Notes under the pieces: generated by a model | Told to the model about the DNA's origin: nothing | Seen by the model: only the letters and a program-made list of their open reading frames with translations | The model's database searches: none | Shown here: one piece after another, positions 36,523 to 46,267 of the stretch | Layout: each line of letters opens with the position of its first letter | Position numbering within the stretch: position 1 is the first letter of the stretch | NCBI RefSeq assembly: GCF_000308655.1 | Contig: NZ_BAGC01000111.1 | Coordinates: 1 to 64,000 of the forward strand | Source of the DNA: Nocardia niigatensis NBRC 100131 | GTDB lineage: Bacteria; Actinomycetota; Actinomycetes; Mycobacteriales; Mycobacteriaceae | Length of the DNA: 64,000 bases | Direction: 5' to 3' | Made by a program: the position numbers and the translations under genes

Positions 36523-36749
36523 GATCCCGCCAGCGGTTGAATGCGACAGGTTCGGTTCCCGGCGCGGTGGCGTCCGGTGCGGTGCGGTCCGACGCGTGCT
36601 GAGTCGCGGGTGCTCACATCCTTGCGGGAAAGGCGCGGAGATGGAGGGGACGGGGGATGGCCCTCGCGGTAGATGTCTCCGATGGACCAGACGATCACCG
36701 CGAGGCAGAGCGCGGTGATGAACAGCAGTGCCCAAGTGTCCCAGTGCAT
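36519..36749 (-). CDS. Small single-span membrane protein
   Basis: A 76-aa protein with one N-terminal membrane segment (WALLFITALCLAVIVWSIGDIY) and a Pro/Arg-rich tail. The ATG at 36749 has AGGAGG upstream at good spacing, strong support for translation. Its stop overlaps the GTG of the broken resolvase-like gene. Function unknown. Confidence 0.5.
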   Translation of the reverse strand: MHWDTWALLFITALCLAVIVWSIGDIYREGHPPSPPSPRLSRKDVSTRDSARVGPHRTGRHRAGNRTCRIQPLAGS

Positions 36750-37010
36750 GACGGCCTCCTGAATGGTGTCGCTTCATGGCAGGGGAGCGGAAAGTCCCCA
36801 GGAGTGCGTGTGCGCGTGCGAGTCCGGCTCCGAATGCGTCTCGGAGTATTCGATTGTGGGAGCCGGTGTCGATCACTATGTGACACCGGGAGGGGGCATC
36901 GTGTGAAGTGAGTGCGCCGCATCGCAGGAAAACTGCGCGTTTTCCCAGCGCGCCATCCGTTCTCGGGGCACACTTGATTCAGTCTCGGAGGCCGACACCA
37001 GGAGATGGTC

Positions 37011-37883
37011 ATGTCGAAGCGCTCCACCAATCTGCCGCGCCGCCAACTCGGGCGGTACCTGCGGGAACTGCGTCAAGAGTGCGGGCTGTCCCTCGCGGAC
37101 GCCGCACGCCTGCTCGACCGTGGGGCGGGCACGCTACAACGTCTGGAAACCGGTGAGACCGAGCGCATACAGCCGGATCTCGTCGAGGAATTGTGTCGAA
37201 TATACGATTCGCCCGAGTACATCGAGCCGCTGAAAGGGCTGGCGCAGCAGGGGAATATGAAATCGTGGTGGCACGAGTACGGCGATCTGATTCCGGCCGG
37301 GTTCAACGTGTATGTGGGATTGGAGTCGGCGGCCGAGCGGTTGACCATCTACCGGCCCGATATGGTGTCCGGATTGTTCCAAACTCCCGACTACGCGCGG
37401 GGTTTGGATCGCGTGTACTTCGCGAACGAGCCGGCCGAAGCGTTGGAACGACGGGTGCAGTTGCGGATGCGGCGGCAATCGTTGATCCTGCGGAAGCGGC
37501 GGCCGGCCATGGCGCAGTTGGTGCTTGACGAGGCTGTGCTGGGACGGGTGGTCGGCGGGAAGCGGGTGATGGCCGGACAGTTGCGTCATCTGGCAGACCT
37601 GCCGGAGAACGTGACGGTGCGGGTGCTGCCCGGGGCGGCGGGGTTTCCGCTGGGGCAGTCGACGGGGCCGTTCACGATTCTGGATTTCGCGGTGAACGAT
37701 CACGGGGAGCCCAGTGAACCCACCATCGTCTATGTCGAGAGCTACATGGGCGCAATGTACTTCGAGCGCCAAGCGGCGATTGATCTCTATCGGTCTGCGT
37801 TCGGCACCTTGGAAAAGGTAGCGTTGAGCGAGACGGACAGCAGGCATCTGCTGCGACGACTGGCGAAGGAGTACTCAGCGTGA
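37011..37883 (+). CDS. XRE regulator with DUF5753 domain (Scr1-like)
   Basis: A 290-aa regulator. Residues 8-65 are an XRE helix-turn-helix (LGRYLRELRQECGLSLADAARLLDRGAGTLQRLETG); the rest is DUF5753: SWWHEYGDLIP, AAERLTIYRPDMVSGLFQTPDYAR, RQSLILRKRRPAM and PTIVYVESYMGAMYFER. These are abundant in Streptomyces and Nocardia next to DUF397 proteins, and some pairs behave like toxin-antitoxin or developmental regulators. I place the start at 37011 because AGGAG ends just before an earlier ATG (37005), leaving no room for it. It overlaps the DUF397 gene by 4 bp. Confidence 0.88.
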   Translation: MSKRSTNLPRRQLGRYLRELRQECGLSLADAARLLDRGAGTLQRLETGETERIQPDLVEELCRIYDSPEYIEPLKGLAQQGNMKSWWHEYGDLIPAGFNVYVGLESAAERLTIYRPDMVSGLFQTPDYARGLDRVYFANEPAEALERRVQLRMRRQSLILRKRRPAMAQLVLDEAVLGRVVGGKRVMAGQLRHLADLPENVTVRVLPGAAGFPLGQSTGPFTILDFAVNDHGEPSEPTIVYVESYMGAMYFERQAAIDLYRSAFGTLEKVALSETDSRHLLRRLAKEYSA

Positions 37884-38074
37884 AGAGTGAGCTGGCTCGA
37901 GCCGAGTGGTTCAAGAGCAGTCATAGTGCCGGTGGGCAGGACTGTGTGGAGGTCGCGTTCCTAGGCAGCGGGCAGGTCGGGGTCCGGGATTCGAAGCAAT
38001 CGGCTGGACCTGCACTGGTGTTCTCCAGTAAGCAGTGGGACGACTTCCTGTCCAGCGGCGTTTGGGATTACTGA
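37880..38074 (+). CDS. DUF397 protein, partner of the DUF5753 regulator
   Basis: A 64-aa protein with the full DUF397 pattern: WFKSSHSAGGQDCVEVAF, then VGVRDSKQSAGPALVFSSKQW and a terminal DDFLSSGVW. DUF397 proteins are usually encoded right after an XRE/DUF5753 gene, as here (GTGA overlap). It may bind its partner regulator; molecular function unknown. A strong hairpin terminator follows. Confidence 0.92.
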   Translation: MKSELARAEWFKSSHSAGGQDCVEVAFLGSGQVGVRDSKQSAGPALVFSSKQWDDFLSSGVWDY

Positions 38075-38103
38075 GCTGGCTCAGCTGCGAAAAGCCCTGC
38101 GTG

Positions 38104-38134
38104 GGTAGTGCCTTCGCCATGTGAAGGCACTACC
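38104..38134. terminator. Bidirectional hairpin between DUF397 and pglX
   Basis: GGTAGTGCCTTC (38104-38115) pairs perfectly with GAAGGCACTACC (38123-38134) around 7 nt. It lies 29 bp after the DUF397 stop and 12 bp after the pglX stop on the other strand, so it can end both convergent transcripts. Confidence 0.8.
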
Positions 38135-38146
38135 GACATTCCGCTC

Positions 38147-41100
38147 TTACTCCTCCGCTGCCGGTTCGGCTGCCTTCTTCTTCGTGGCGCGTCGGCCACC
38201 GCCCCTGGTCGCGGGCTGCGGTTTCCAGTTGCGCAGATCGTCGTCGGTCAGGCTGTGCTCACCCTGCCTGTTACGACGGTCGTCCGCGAGGAAGGCGGCG
38301 GGGGACGTGCCGTACATGGGGTCGACGCCGTTGTGCCACTGGTCGAGCCAGGGTTGGAGTTCGAGCAGCCCGGCCAGGAATGGGGTGATCTCCTCGGTGG
38401 AGAGGCTGTGTTCGGCCAGGTAGATGGCGATGGCCATGGCCTGTTCGCGGTGGTCCCAGCCGGCCCAGCCGTAGAGGTCGGGGGTGGCGACGTTCGCGGA
38501 GCCGTAGGAGATGAAGCGTTCCTTGGGCACGTCGAGTTTGCCGCGTGCCTGCCAGAAGGAGGTGCGCAGGAAGTCCGCGGAGGTGTATTTGGGCGGCACC
38601 GGGATCGACTCGCGGATCTTGCGTTTCGCGGGCTCGTCGGGTGCGGCGTCTTCTTGGCGCTGCAGGTCCCAGACAGCTTCCCAGTCCTTGCGCTTCTTCA
38701 GGCCGGAAGGCTTGTAGCGCAGGGCAGAAATGAACGGTACGTGTTCGTCCGTGATCAGCTCGGCTACGACCTTTGCGAGGTCTACGCGTGGAGCGTAGAG
38801 AGCGGCAACCGAAACAAAGTCAGCGTCGCTTGCGAGGCGGTCGGTAAGACGGGAGAGGGTGACTATGTTCGGTTGGTCGTTATCGTCGAACCAGAAGTCA
38901 CGAGATTCCATGCGCTGCAGCAGCCATGCGCGGAGTGCCTGCTCCTGCAGAGAATCCCAGCCCTCAGTTGACCAGCGGCGTTTGTAATCGGGGCGCTCGA
39001 TCATGCCTATTGCGCGGTTGGACTCGATGACATCGATCCGACGTTGCACAACTTGTTTATAGGAGTCCGGCCAGTGTGTCGGAATATCGGTGATGGGCGT
39101 CGCCCGGTGTCGGGTGAACCAGTCGTCAGGCGCCTCGCCTTTGGCGACACGCCGGGCGAGCACAATCTCGAATGCGCGCTCGCCGAATCGAAGCGGGGGG
39201 ACTTCTTCGCTCGACGCGCACAAGTCATCATTCAGCAACTTGTAGATCGAGTATGTGCGCCAATCAAGTTCCTCCTGAAGGCTGATCATGCGGGAGCGGA
39301 TGGCTTCCCAAGTATCGCGGCCTTCGCGGAGGAGTCCGGCAGTCGGTGTCTCGTTGGTTGCATACGCTTCTGGAGACGCAGCCGAAAGCTCATTGGCCAG
39401 CGAATCGAGCAAGGTGGCCAGTTCCAGCGGGTATTCATCGGGTAGTGGGAACTGTTCGAGCTTTGTGCCGGTGAACTCGTAGAAGTCATCGAACGGAACG
39501 CGAGACTGCCGTGCGCCCTTTGAATCCACCGTGCTGCCCTTGTTGTGGCTCACCATCTTGAGCCAGAAGCAGGCGGTGGAGCTGTTGAGCAGCCCGAGCA
39601 GCCGCAGATGCTCCTCCTCGCTCGCCCCCTCCGGCAACTTGATCACCGGCGCGGACTGCTTGAAGACCTTTCCGCCGCGGTCCAGGACGAAATGGTTGTG
39701 GGTTGCGACGAAGGCGAAGGTGATCGATAGTGGTGTGCGATATGCAGATGGGGTGAACTGCATATACTCGATCCAGCTCAGGCCCGCATCTGCCATATCA
39801 CCTTGGAAAGTGCGACGGGCTTCCAATACGCGGCGAAGCGACCACAAGTCGCGCTCGATGTCCCTTGTTGCCTGGCCGTAGGGGAAGAAGATTCGCTCGG
39901 CGCTCGGTGCCGACCAGTCACGAACTATGTCCCCTGTGATTAAAGGGCGAAGGGCTGCGGCATCGGCTACTGTCCGGAAAGTTGTCCGATTCGGTCGGAT
40001 GTAAGCTTCGTCTGCACCTGCTCGAATCGCCCGTCCAATAGGCGGCTCGATCAACCCGCGGAGCCGTTTCACCCCTTTGGGTTCCAGTTTTTCAACAAGC
40101 TCAAGACCGCCATCCGTAAGGATCCATGGCTGCCGCCCGAAGTAGCGATCGCGTTCGAGATCTCCAACTGAGATCCATCCGCTACTCGTGTCGGGCCTGT
40201 CGATCTGGTCGACGATTGCGCGCCACACGTATCCATCTTCGGGATCATCTGGAGCGGATGGCTCTCCCTGGATACTGCGAGCTGTACGGATAGTGGGAGA
40301 ACGTCGTTTTCCGGAGCGACGCGTGCCAATGAGGATGACGGTAGGGGTTCCGTGACCAGGAATATATGCCCCCGAAGTGTCGATTACCTCAGTTAATTCT
40401 ACGGTGTTGGAGAAGAAATCGGAGATTAGTTTCGTACCAAACTCGCGTTTCATAAATGAGTTGGACGTGATTTGCCCAACTCGGCCAAATTTGCTCCCGT
40501 CGAGGTCGCCCAGCTTGGCAAGTTCAAAGAATCTTTCAGCGAAAGGAACAGATAATGCGTAGGTTCCACCGCACGAGTTGTACCGCTCTCGGTATGCTTC
40601 GTTAAGTTTCTTGTCTTTCACTGTGATATAGGGTGGGTTACCTACCACCACATTGTATCGGCCCGGTTCGAGGATACGCGGATAGTCGTGCACATCTTCT
40701 GTGGCGTAGGAGAATTCAGCCAGTGGATCACCTTTCTCACCATCAAATGTCAGCTCAAGCTGTCGTGCCTTCATTAGCGAGTCGCCCACGGCGAGTTGGA
40801 TTGGCCACTCGTACCGTGCAGCTTCGGCGAGGGTCCGAACATTTGCCGCAGCCATGGCTGCAACAAGCAACCGGAACCGTGCGATGGCGATGGCGAACGG
40901 GTTGATGTCGACACCGTGGACGGATTCGAGGGCGGCGCGGACACGCTCATGGCGGTCCTTACCCGGCTGTTCGTCGGCCCAGCGCTTGGTCAAGCGCCTG
41001 AACGCTCCGAGTACGAAGTGGCCTGATCCGCAAGTGGGATCGATGAGTTCGATCTTTTCGTACCCGAATTCGCGGATGGCGGGTTCGAGGGTGCGGTCGA

Positions 41101-41758
41101 GGATGAATTCTTCTACGAACTCCGGGGTTTGGAGGAGTGCGTAGTTCTTGCGGGCGGCTTCGGAGAGGTCTTGGTAGAGGTCGCCGAGGAAGCGGGTGTC
41201 CCAGCCGGTGATGCCGTCGGCGTCGAGGGGGTCGGTGAAGTCGTGGATCAGGACGCCGGATTCGTCGCGCTTGCGCCAGAATTCGATGAGGTCGCGGGCG
41301 CCCTCGTGGGAGACGGGGATTTGGTAGAGGGGGTTGTGGGATGGGTCGAAGAGGAGTTTGCCGGCTTGGCCGGAGCCGAGTTCGGCGAAGGCGCGTTCGA
41401 GCCAGCCGCGGTAGGTGGGGTCCGGGTCGGTTTCGACGTAGGCGTCGTAGCGGGCCTGGGCCAGTTCGCGGCGGTCGGTGGTGGGGGCGGTGAGGTAGGG
41501 CTCGGGGATGAGGTGGTTGTCCTCGCAGAAGCGGACGAAGACGGTGCCCAGCACCCAGGCGACGGCGACCTGGGTGACTCGTTCACCTACCCAGGAGGTT
41601 TCGGTGGCGGCAGTGCGGTTGAGTTTGCGGGCGCGCGACCATTCGTCGTGCAGGCGCGCCTTCACCTCCGGTAGGACTCGCAGTTGGCCGTCCAGATTCG
41701 ATTCGACCGCGTCGACCTGCTTCTTCAGGTCGGAAAGCAATGCGGCGCGGTCGATCAT
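38147..41758 (-). CDS. pglX: BREX adenine-specific DNA methyltransferase PglX
   Basis: A 1203-aa N6-adenine DNA methyltransferase. DPTCGSGHFVLGAF is the SAM-binding motif I, and NVVVGNPPYITV (NPPY at about 372-375) is the catalytic motif IV. Upstream lies a helical region, downstream the long target-recognition part with FRTVADAAALRPLITGD, and the end is Lys/Ala-rich. PglX marks host DNA so that BREX attacks only unmodified phage. The ATG at 41758 overlaps the pglW stop (ATGA), so the two are co-translated. The middle third (about 39000-40700) is less GC-rich than the ends, as expected if the target-recognition part has been exchanged. Confidence 0.93.
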   Translation of the reverse strand: MIDRAALLSDLKKQVDAVESNLDGQLRVLPEVKARLHDEWSRARKLNRTAATETSWVGERVTQVAVAWVLGTVFVRFCEDNHLIPEPYLTAPTTDRRELAQARYDAYVETDPDPTYRGWLERAFAELGSGQAGKLLFDPSHNPLYQIPVSHEGARDLIEFWRKRDESGVLIHDFTDPLDADGITGWDTRFLGDLYQDLSEAARKNYALLQTPEFVEEFILDRTLEPAIREFGYEKIELIDPTCGSGHFVLGAFRRLTKRWADEQPGKDRHERVRAALESVHGVDINPFAIAIARFRLLVAAMAAANVRTLAEAARYEWPIQLAVGDSLMKARQLELTFDGEKGDPLAEFSYATEDVHDYPRILEPGRYNVVVGNPPYITVKDKKLNEAYRERYNSCGGTYALSVPFAERFFELAKLGDLDGSKFGRVGQITSNSFMKREFGTKLISDFFSNTVELTEVIDTSGAYIPGHGTPTVILIGTRRSGKRRSPTIRTARSIQGEPSAPDDPEDGYVWRAIVDQIDRPDTSSGWISVGDLERDRYFGRQPWILTDGGLELVEKLEPKGVKRLRGLIEPPIGRAIRAGADEAYIRPNRTTFRTVADAAALRPLITGDIVRDWSAPSAERIFFPYGQATRDIERDLWSLRRVLEARRTFQGDMADAGLSWIEYMQFTPSAYRTPLSITFAFVATHNHFVLDRGGKVFKQSAPVIKLPEGASEEEHLRLLGLLNSSTACFWLKMVSHNKGSTVDSKGARQSRVPFDDFYEFTGTKLEQFPLPDEYPLELATLLDSLANELSAASPEAYATNETPTAGLLREGRDTWEAIRSRMISLQEELDWRTYSIYKLLNDDLCASSEEVPPLRFGERAFEIVLARRVAKGEAPDDWFTRHRATPITDIPTHWPDSYKQVVQRRIDVIESNRAIGMIERPDYKRRWSTEGWDSLQEQALRAWLLQRMESRDFWFDDNDQPNIVTLSRLTDRLASDADFVSVAALYAPRVDLAKVVAELITDEHVPFISALRYKPSGLKKRKDWEAVWDLQRQEDAAPDEPAKRKIRESIPVPPKYTSADFLRTSFWQARGKLDVPKERFISYGSANVATPDLYGWAGWDHREQAMAIAIYLAEHSLSTEEITPFLAGLLELQPWLDQWHNGVDPMYGTSPAAFLADDRRNRQGEHSLTDDDLRNWKPQPATRGGGRRATKKKAAEPAAEE

Positions 41759-44700
41759 GCGATGGCTCCTGTGTCGGTCGAGGTTTCGGAAGCGGTGGCG
41801 CGGTGTTTGTTGCGGACCCACGCCTCGGGCACGGTGATCCACTCGTTGAGAGCGGACTGGTACGGCACGGCCATCACGCCCAGGCGGGGTTGGCGGGCCG
41901 GATCGGGCTGCGGGCACAGCAGCCACAGGCCGCCGCGGCCACGGCGGGCCAGTTCCGCCAGCCGGCTCAGCACGCCCATGGCGTCGTAGCGGGCGAAGAC
42001 GGCGGTGTCGTGCAGCAGCAGGGGGCCGGCGCCGTCGAGATCGGCGGCGATCTCCGGTTCGATCCGACCCCAGGCGGTGTGCGCGTACTCGGAGAACTTC
42101 AGTGCCGCACGGGAACCGGGCTTGGCGGCGTCGGCGCGCACGATGGTCTCCCACGTGGGCTTGCCGTGTGGGGGGAGTAGCTCGCGCATGGTCTCGACGA
42201 ACCGGGCCGTCACCGAGCGGGGGCGGGCATCGAAGCGGTCGCGCAGTTCCTTGATCGTCGCCATGGCATCCGTCGACCGGACGGTCAGCACCCGGAAGCC
42301 GTCCCGGTGCATGGCGCCGGACAGCCACTCCTCGACCCGCGTCGCCTCGGCCACTTCCGGGTCGTCGGCGTAACGGCCCGCCGCGTGCGAGGTGGCGGTG
42401 ATGGTGGACCAGCGGCGTGCGGTGGAGGTGACGCTTGAGAACTGATCGGACTGCTCGGGCAGGTAGCGAGGCTTACGGGTGTCCGGATGCGTGGCGACGG
42501 TCAGCGCGAAACCCGCATCCTTCAATGCTCTCGTGAGCTCCGCGGTCGGCTTGTCCTGGGTGCTTCCTGCGATGGTCAGCTCCGGGAAGCGGGCCAGAAT
42601 TCGTTCGAAGATCTGGTCGGCCCGCAAACCGGGCTGCCGCTCATAGGGCAGATTCGGGGTGAGCGTCATCAGACCCGCCTGGGTCAGGCGCACCGCACGG
42701 ACCAGCGGCAGATCGCGGGGGTAGATCTCCAGTCGAGGGGTCACCGCCGCATTGCGAGACGCGCCGACCGCGATCTGCACCAGGCGGCGCTCGTCCCACG
42801 TCGTCCTGCCCTGCGGTGGGTCGACTGCTGTGAGCCGATCCAACACCGTCGTCGCCGAGGGCAAAGATGCCTGTGACGCCAGATCGTCTGCCACTTCACC
42901 CAGGCTCAGGGCGTATCCCATGAGGCCCTTCGCACCCGGTGTGTCAGGGGCGTCCTCGTCGAGGATCTCGAGCGCCAGCATCACCACGGGATTCGTTCCG
43001 GCATCACGCTTCTCGCCCACATAGATGCGGGCCTCGTCAGGCGTCAGCCGTTCCACTTCGTAGAGCACTCGAAGCGCGGCCAGACCGAGTGCGCGGCGCT
43101 GCTCTCGATCATCGAGGCGGCTGCCACGCTGGCGGATGAGAGCGTCAGCGAGCTCGGTCGCCGAGGCGATCCGGTTGAAACCCTCCAGCAGCACCACGAC
43201 CTGATCGCGCAAGTCCGCGACCGCGGGATCCTTCTTCCACAGCTGGCGTTGCGGTTTCAACAGCTGCGCCACGCGGCCCGCGGTCAGACCCATCGAGTCC
43301 GCGACCGCCTTCTGCGTCGGCCACATGCCCAGCCCGGGCGCCGCGGCCTCACCCGGAATGCCCAGCAGGCGAATCACCGCCTCCACCTTCGAGGCGTTGG
43401 ACCCGTTGTTGTTGCGCTCGGGAACGAAACGGTCGACCAGCGTATCCAAACTCAATGTCCGCAGCCCGCTGTCCGAATCGGCCTCGGCGGCGCGGATCTC
43501 CTGCTTGGCCTCTTGACGACTCTCGGGCGTCAGCGGGGGCGCGGCCTTACCCAGCGTGCGCCACAGCCGTTGCCGCTCCTGAATCTCCCGCCGGGTCCGG
43601 GCGCCCAGACCGGGGGCGTTGTAGAGGGCCTTGTTGTCGATGAACTCCCCGACCGTCGTGATGCCCTGCGCATACAGGAACTGCTCGGCCGCCGCAGTGA
43701 AACCCGCTGCGGACAAATGGGTTTCGCGGGTCGCTGCCTCGGCGGCGGCGCGGCGCACCTGCTCCGGGGTGACCTCGTCCACATCCGGCGGCACCTCGGC
43801 GTGCTTGCTCAGCGGCCGGGACGGGACCGTGCGGGTCAGGTCCAGGAACACCTTGTTCCAGGCGTCGCGCATCGGCTTGAGGTCCGAGAACCGTTGCGCC
43901 ACATCACGATGCAAGGCGCGGCGGAAGAACTCCACCAGGCCGTCGCGCACCGAGGGGTCGAAGGCGTCCGCGGCGATCTGCGGGTACGGGAACTCCGCAG
44001 GATCCAACTGGCTGGGCAGCACACTGCCGTCGCCCCACTTCGGGATCTCGCCCGACGCCATCTCGTGCAAGGTGACGGCCAGGGCGTAGCGCTCGGCCTG
44101 CGCGTCGTACCGGCCGCGCGTCACCACATGCAGGAACGGGTCCAGATAGCCGTCGGTGCCCGCCTCGATGTTCTGGACCGGATACCCGGCCAGCGAGAAA
44201 TCGATCAGCACCGGCTCTCGAGTCCGATTGGGACGCACCCGAATAGCGATATTGTCCGGCTTGAGGTCGCGATGCCACAGGCCCTCGCCCTCGAGGAAGT
44301 CGACCGCGGCGAACAGGTAATCGCTGTAGCGTTCCAGGCGGGCCACCGGCAGGCGGCCGTTGTCGCGCAACTCGCGCGCCACCGTCTCCTCGGTGCGCTT
44401 GGCGGATCTCGACTCCAGACCCTGCTCGTCGCCGACGTATTCGAGAACGAGGGTCGTCCGGCCGCCCAAGGTCACCATGCCCGGCTCGACCAGATTGATG
44501 ACGCCGGAATGGTGACGCAGCCGGCGCAGCGACTCGGCCTCACGGACGAGGATGTCGCCGCGATCGTCGGACAACGCGACCTTCAGCACCACATACGGTT
44601 TCGCGCCCCGCTGTGTGTCGTCGAACTGCTGATCGCGCACCAGCAGCGCGCGGCTCGTCGAACCGGTGCCCAGGCGGCGGTGCACCTGCCAGCGACCGCC

Positions 44701-46257
44701 CAGAACATCACCGGGCACGGCTTCGAGGGGATCCTTCTCGTCCTCTGTCGGCGCGGGTTCTTCCGGCTTGGCGATCGCACCCTCGACGTCCTCGAGCAGC
44801 TCGAGGAATTCGTCGATCGAGGTGAGCCGATCAGACGGGCGGAAGGCGGTGGCGAACTCGACCAGCATGTCCAGATCCGGATGCAGAGCATCGACGAACG
44901 CGCTGGGCCGCAGCGCGTCCTCGGACTCGAAACGCGCCAGTAATTCGGCTTTGCTTGCGGCAGGGGCCTTTCCGGTGAGCAGCAGATAGGTGAGCATGCC
45001 CAGCCCGTACACGTCCATGGCGATCGGGTCGGGGGAGGTCGCCGCCATCTCCGGCGCGAAGTAAACATCCGAACCCGATGACAGATGTTGCGCCGACAAA
45101 GCGGTCGGGGCGTGCCGGGTCATGGTCGTGGCCGTGCCCGCCGCACGCTGCGTGGCGACCTGCCAATCGGAGATCTGCAGTAACGGGCGACGCCAGCGAT
45201 CGGCCTCGGATTCACCCCGACTCGGAATCACGTGCACCGCATGCGCGGCCAGACCGCGGTGATACAAGCGGGCCGAATGCGCCGACTTGAGTGTCTCGGC
45301 GAGCTGACGCACCAGCGCGATCCGGTCGTCGAGCTCGAGCACGTCACCGTACCGGTTGAGATAGTGATTCAGGTGCAGGGTTTCCGGGTGGTAGCGGAAA
45401 ATCAGCGCCGGTCCGGCCGAATGCCCGGACGGGTCGAACAGCTTCAGCTGCACCACACCCGGATGCCGGAACCGGTCCAGCACCGCGGCCTCCCGCCGCG
45501 CCGCCGCGTCCACCGATTTGCGGATCTCCGTGTCCGCGCCGCGCTCGCGCAGATAGATTCGGACGCGCACCTGCTCACGTAGTTCATTGTGCTTGGCCAG
45601 GTAATCCTGCCAGGTCGGGCCGGCGTCGAAAGGCTTGCGGTCCAACGTGTATGGGCCCACGACGAACTCGGCGTCGCTGCGCCGGATACCGACACGCTCG
45701 AGCGCCGCCTTGATGCGTTTGGCGCGCTGGGTGTCGATACGGTGGCGCTCCTCGTTCACCGGAGCGTTGAGACGGGCGATCAGCTCCTTGACCGTGTGCG
45801 TGCCCGTCCGGTCGCCGACCGGAAGCTCGAAACGCAACGTCGAGTTGGTGAGGCACACAGCCGCGCCCACGAACACCCGTTCGCCGCTGTCGGCGAGCAG
45901 ACCGGCTAGCTCCTTGCTCTTCTGATTCACTAGATGCAGCGGATTGTTGTGGACCCGTCGGCCGCCATCGGGGAACTCTTGCACCCAGGTGCCGTTCTGC
46001 GAGGACAGCCTGCCTCGCCAGTCCTTGAGTTCGATCATGTGCACGCCGTTGGGGGAGATCACCAGCAGATCGACCTCACGGACATGTCCGGTGCGCGCGG
46101 TGAAAGTGAAGTTCGACCAGGCATACCACGGGTCCAGATCGGGCAGCCGCGTGCGGATCGCTTCCAGCCCACGCTGCTCATGCTCGAAGCTCGATTCGGT
46201 GACCGCAATCCACCGACCGTCATCCATGCGCGCGGGTTCCTGTTCTCGTGGTGACAT
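41755..46257 (-). CDS. pglW: BREX serine/threonine kinase PglW
   Basis: A 1500-aa multidomain kinase. Residues 25-130 are a NERD-type nuclease-like domain: EVDLLVISPNGVHMIELKDW has D63, E77 and K79 in D...ExK order. A first kinase-like region follows (about 230-520), then a canonical kinase core with GLWHRDLKPDNIAI near residue 660 and VLIDFSLAG near 685, where DFS replaces DFG. Then come a helix-hairpin-helix-like segment (LYAQGITTVGEFID) and a sigma-like or recombinase-like helical region (VADSMGLTAGRVAQLLKP). In S. coelicolor PglW is an active kinase. The start at 46257 is the likelier of two ATGs (46257, 46227). First gene of the operon, behind a palindrome and a hairpin. Confidence 0.93.
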   Translation of the reverse strand: MSPREQEPARMDDGRWIAVTESSFEHEQRGLEAIRTRLPDLDPWYAWSNFTFTARTGHVREVDLLVISPNGVHMIELKDWRGRLSSQNGTWVQEFPDGGRRVHNNPLHLVNQKSKELAGLLADSGERVFVGAAVCLTNSTLRFELPVGDRTGTHTVKELIARLNAPVNEERHRIDTQRAKRIKAALERVGIRRSDAEFVVGPYTLDRKPFDAGPTWQDYLAKHNELREQVRVRIYLRERGADTEIRKSVDAAARREAAVLDRFRHPGVVQLKLFDPSGHSAGPALIFRYHPETLHLNHYLNRYGDVLELDDRIALVRQLAETLKSAHSARLYHRGLAAHAVHVIPSRGESEADRWRRPLLQISDWQVATQRAAGTATTMTRHAPTALSAQHLSSGSDVYFAPEMAATSPDPIAMDVYGLGMLTYLLLTGKAPAASKAELLARFESEDALRPSAFVDALHPDLDMLVEFATAFRPSDRLTSIDEFLELLEDVEGAIAKPEEPAPTEDEKDPLEAVPGDVLGGRWQVHRRLGTGSTSRALLVRDQQFDDTQRGAKPYVVLKVALSDDRGDILVREAESLRRLRHHSGVINLVEPGMVTLGGRTTLVLEYVGDEQGLESRSAKRTEETVARELRDNGRLPVARLERYSDYLFAAVDFLEGEGLWHRDLKPDNIAIRVRPNRTREPVLIDFSLAGYPVQNIEAGTDGYLDPFLHVVTRGRYDAQAERYALAVTLHEMASGEIPKWGDGSVLPSQLDPAEFPYPQIAADAFDPSVRDGLVEFFRRALHRDVAQRFSDLKPMRDAWNKVFLDLTRTVPSRPLSKHAEVPPDVDEVTPEQVRRAAAEAATRETHLSAAGFTAAAEQFLYAQGITTVGEFIDNKALYNAPGLGARTRREIQERQRLWRTLGKAAPPLTPESRQEAKQEIRAAEADSDSGLRTLSLDTLVDRFVPERNNNGSNASKVEAVIRLLGIPGEAAAPGLGMWPTQKAVADSMGLTAGRVAQLLKPQRQLWKKDPAVADLRDQVVVLLEGFNRIASATELADALIRQRGSRLDDREQRRALGLAALRVLYEVERLTPDEARIYVGEKRDAGTNPVVMLALEILDEDAPDTPGAKGLMGYALSLGEVADDLASQASLPSATTVLDRLTAVDPPQGRTTWDERRLVQIAVGASRNAAVTPRLEIYPRDLPLVRAVRLTQAGLMTLTPNLPYERQPGLRADQIFERILARFPELTIAGSTQDKPTAELTRALKDAGFALTVATHPDTRKPRYLPEQSDQFSSVTSTARRWSTITATSHAAGRYADDPEVAEATRVEEWLSGAMHRDGFRVLTVRSTDAMATIKELRDRFDARPRSVTARFVETMRELLPPHGKPTWETIVRADAAKPGSRAALKFSEYAHTAWGRIEPEIAADLDGAGPLLLHDTAVFARYDAMGVLSRLAELARRGRGGLWLLCPQPDPARQPRLGVMAVPYQSALNEWITVPEAWVRNKHRATASETSTDTGAIA

Positions 46258-46267
46258 GCCTGCCGGT

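Noticed and set aside
41759..42328. Longer N-terminus for PglX
   Set aside because: It lies within pglW in another frame; the ATGA junction at 41755-41758 fits an operon and the known PglX start.
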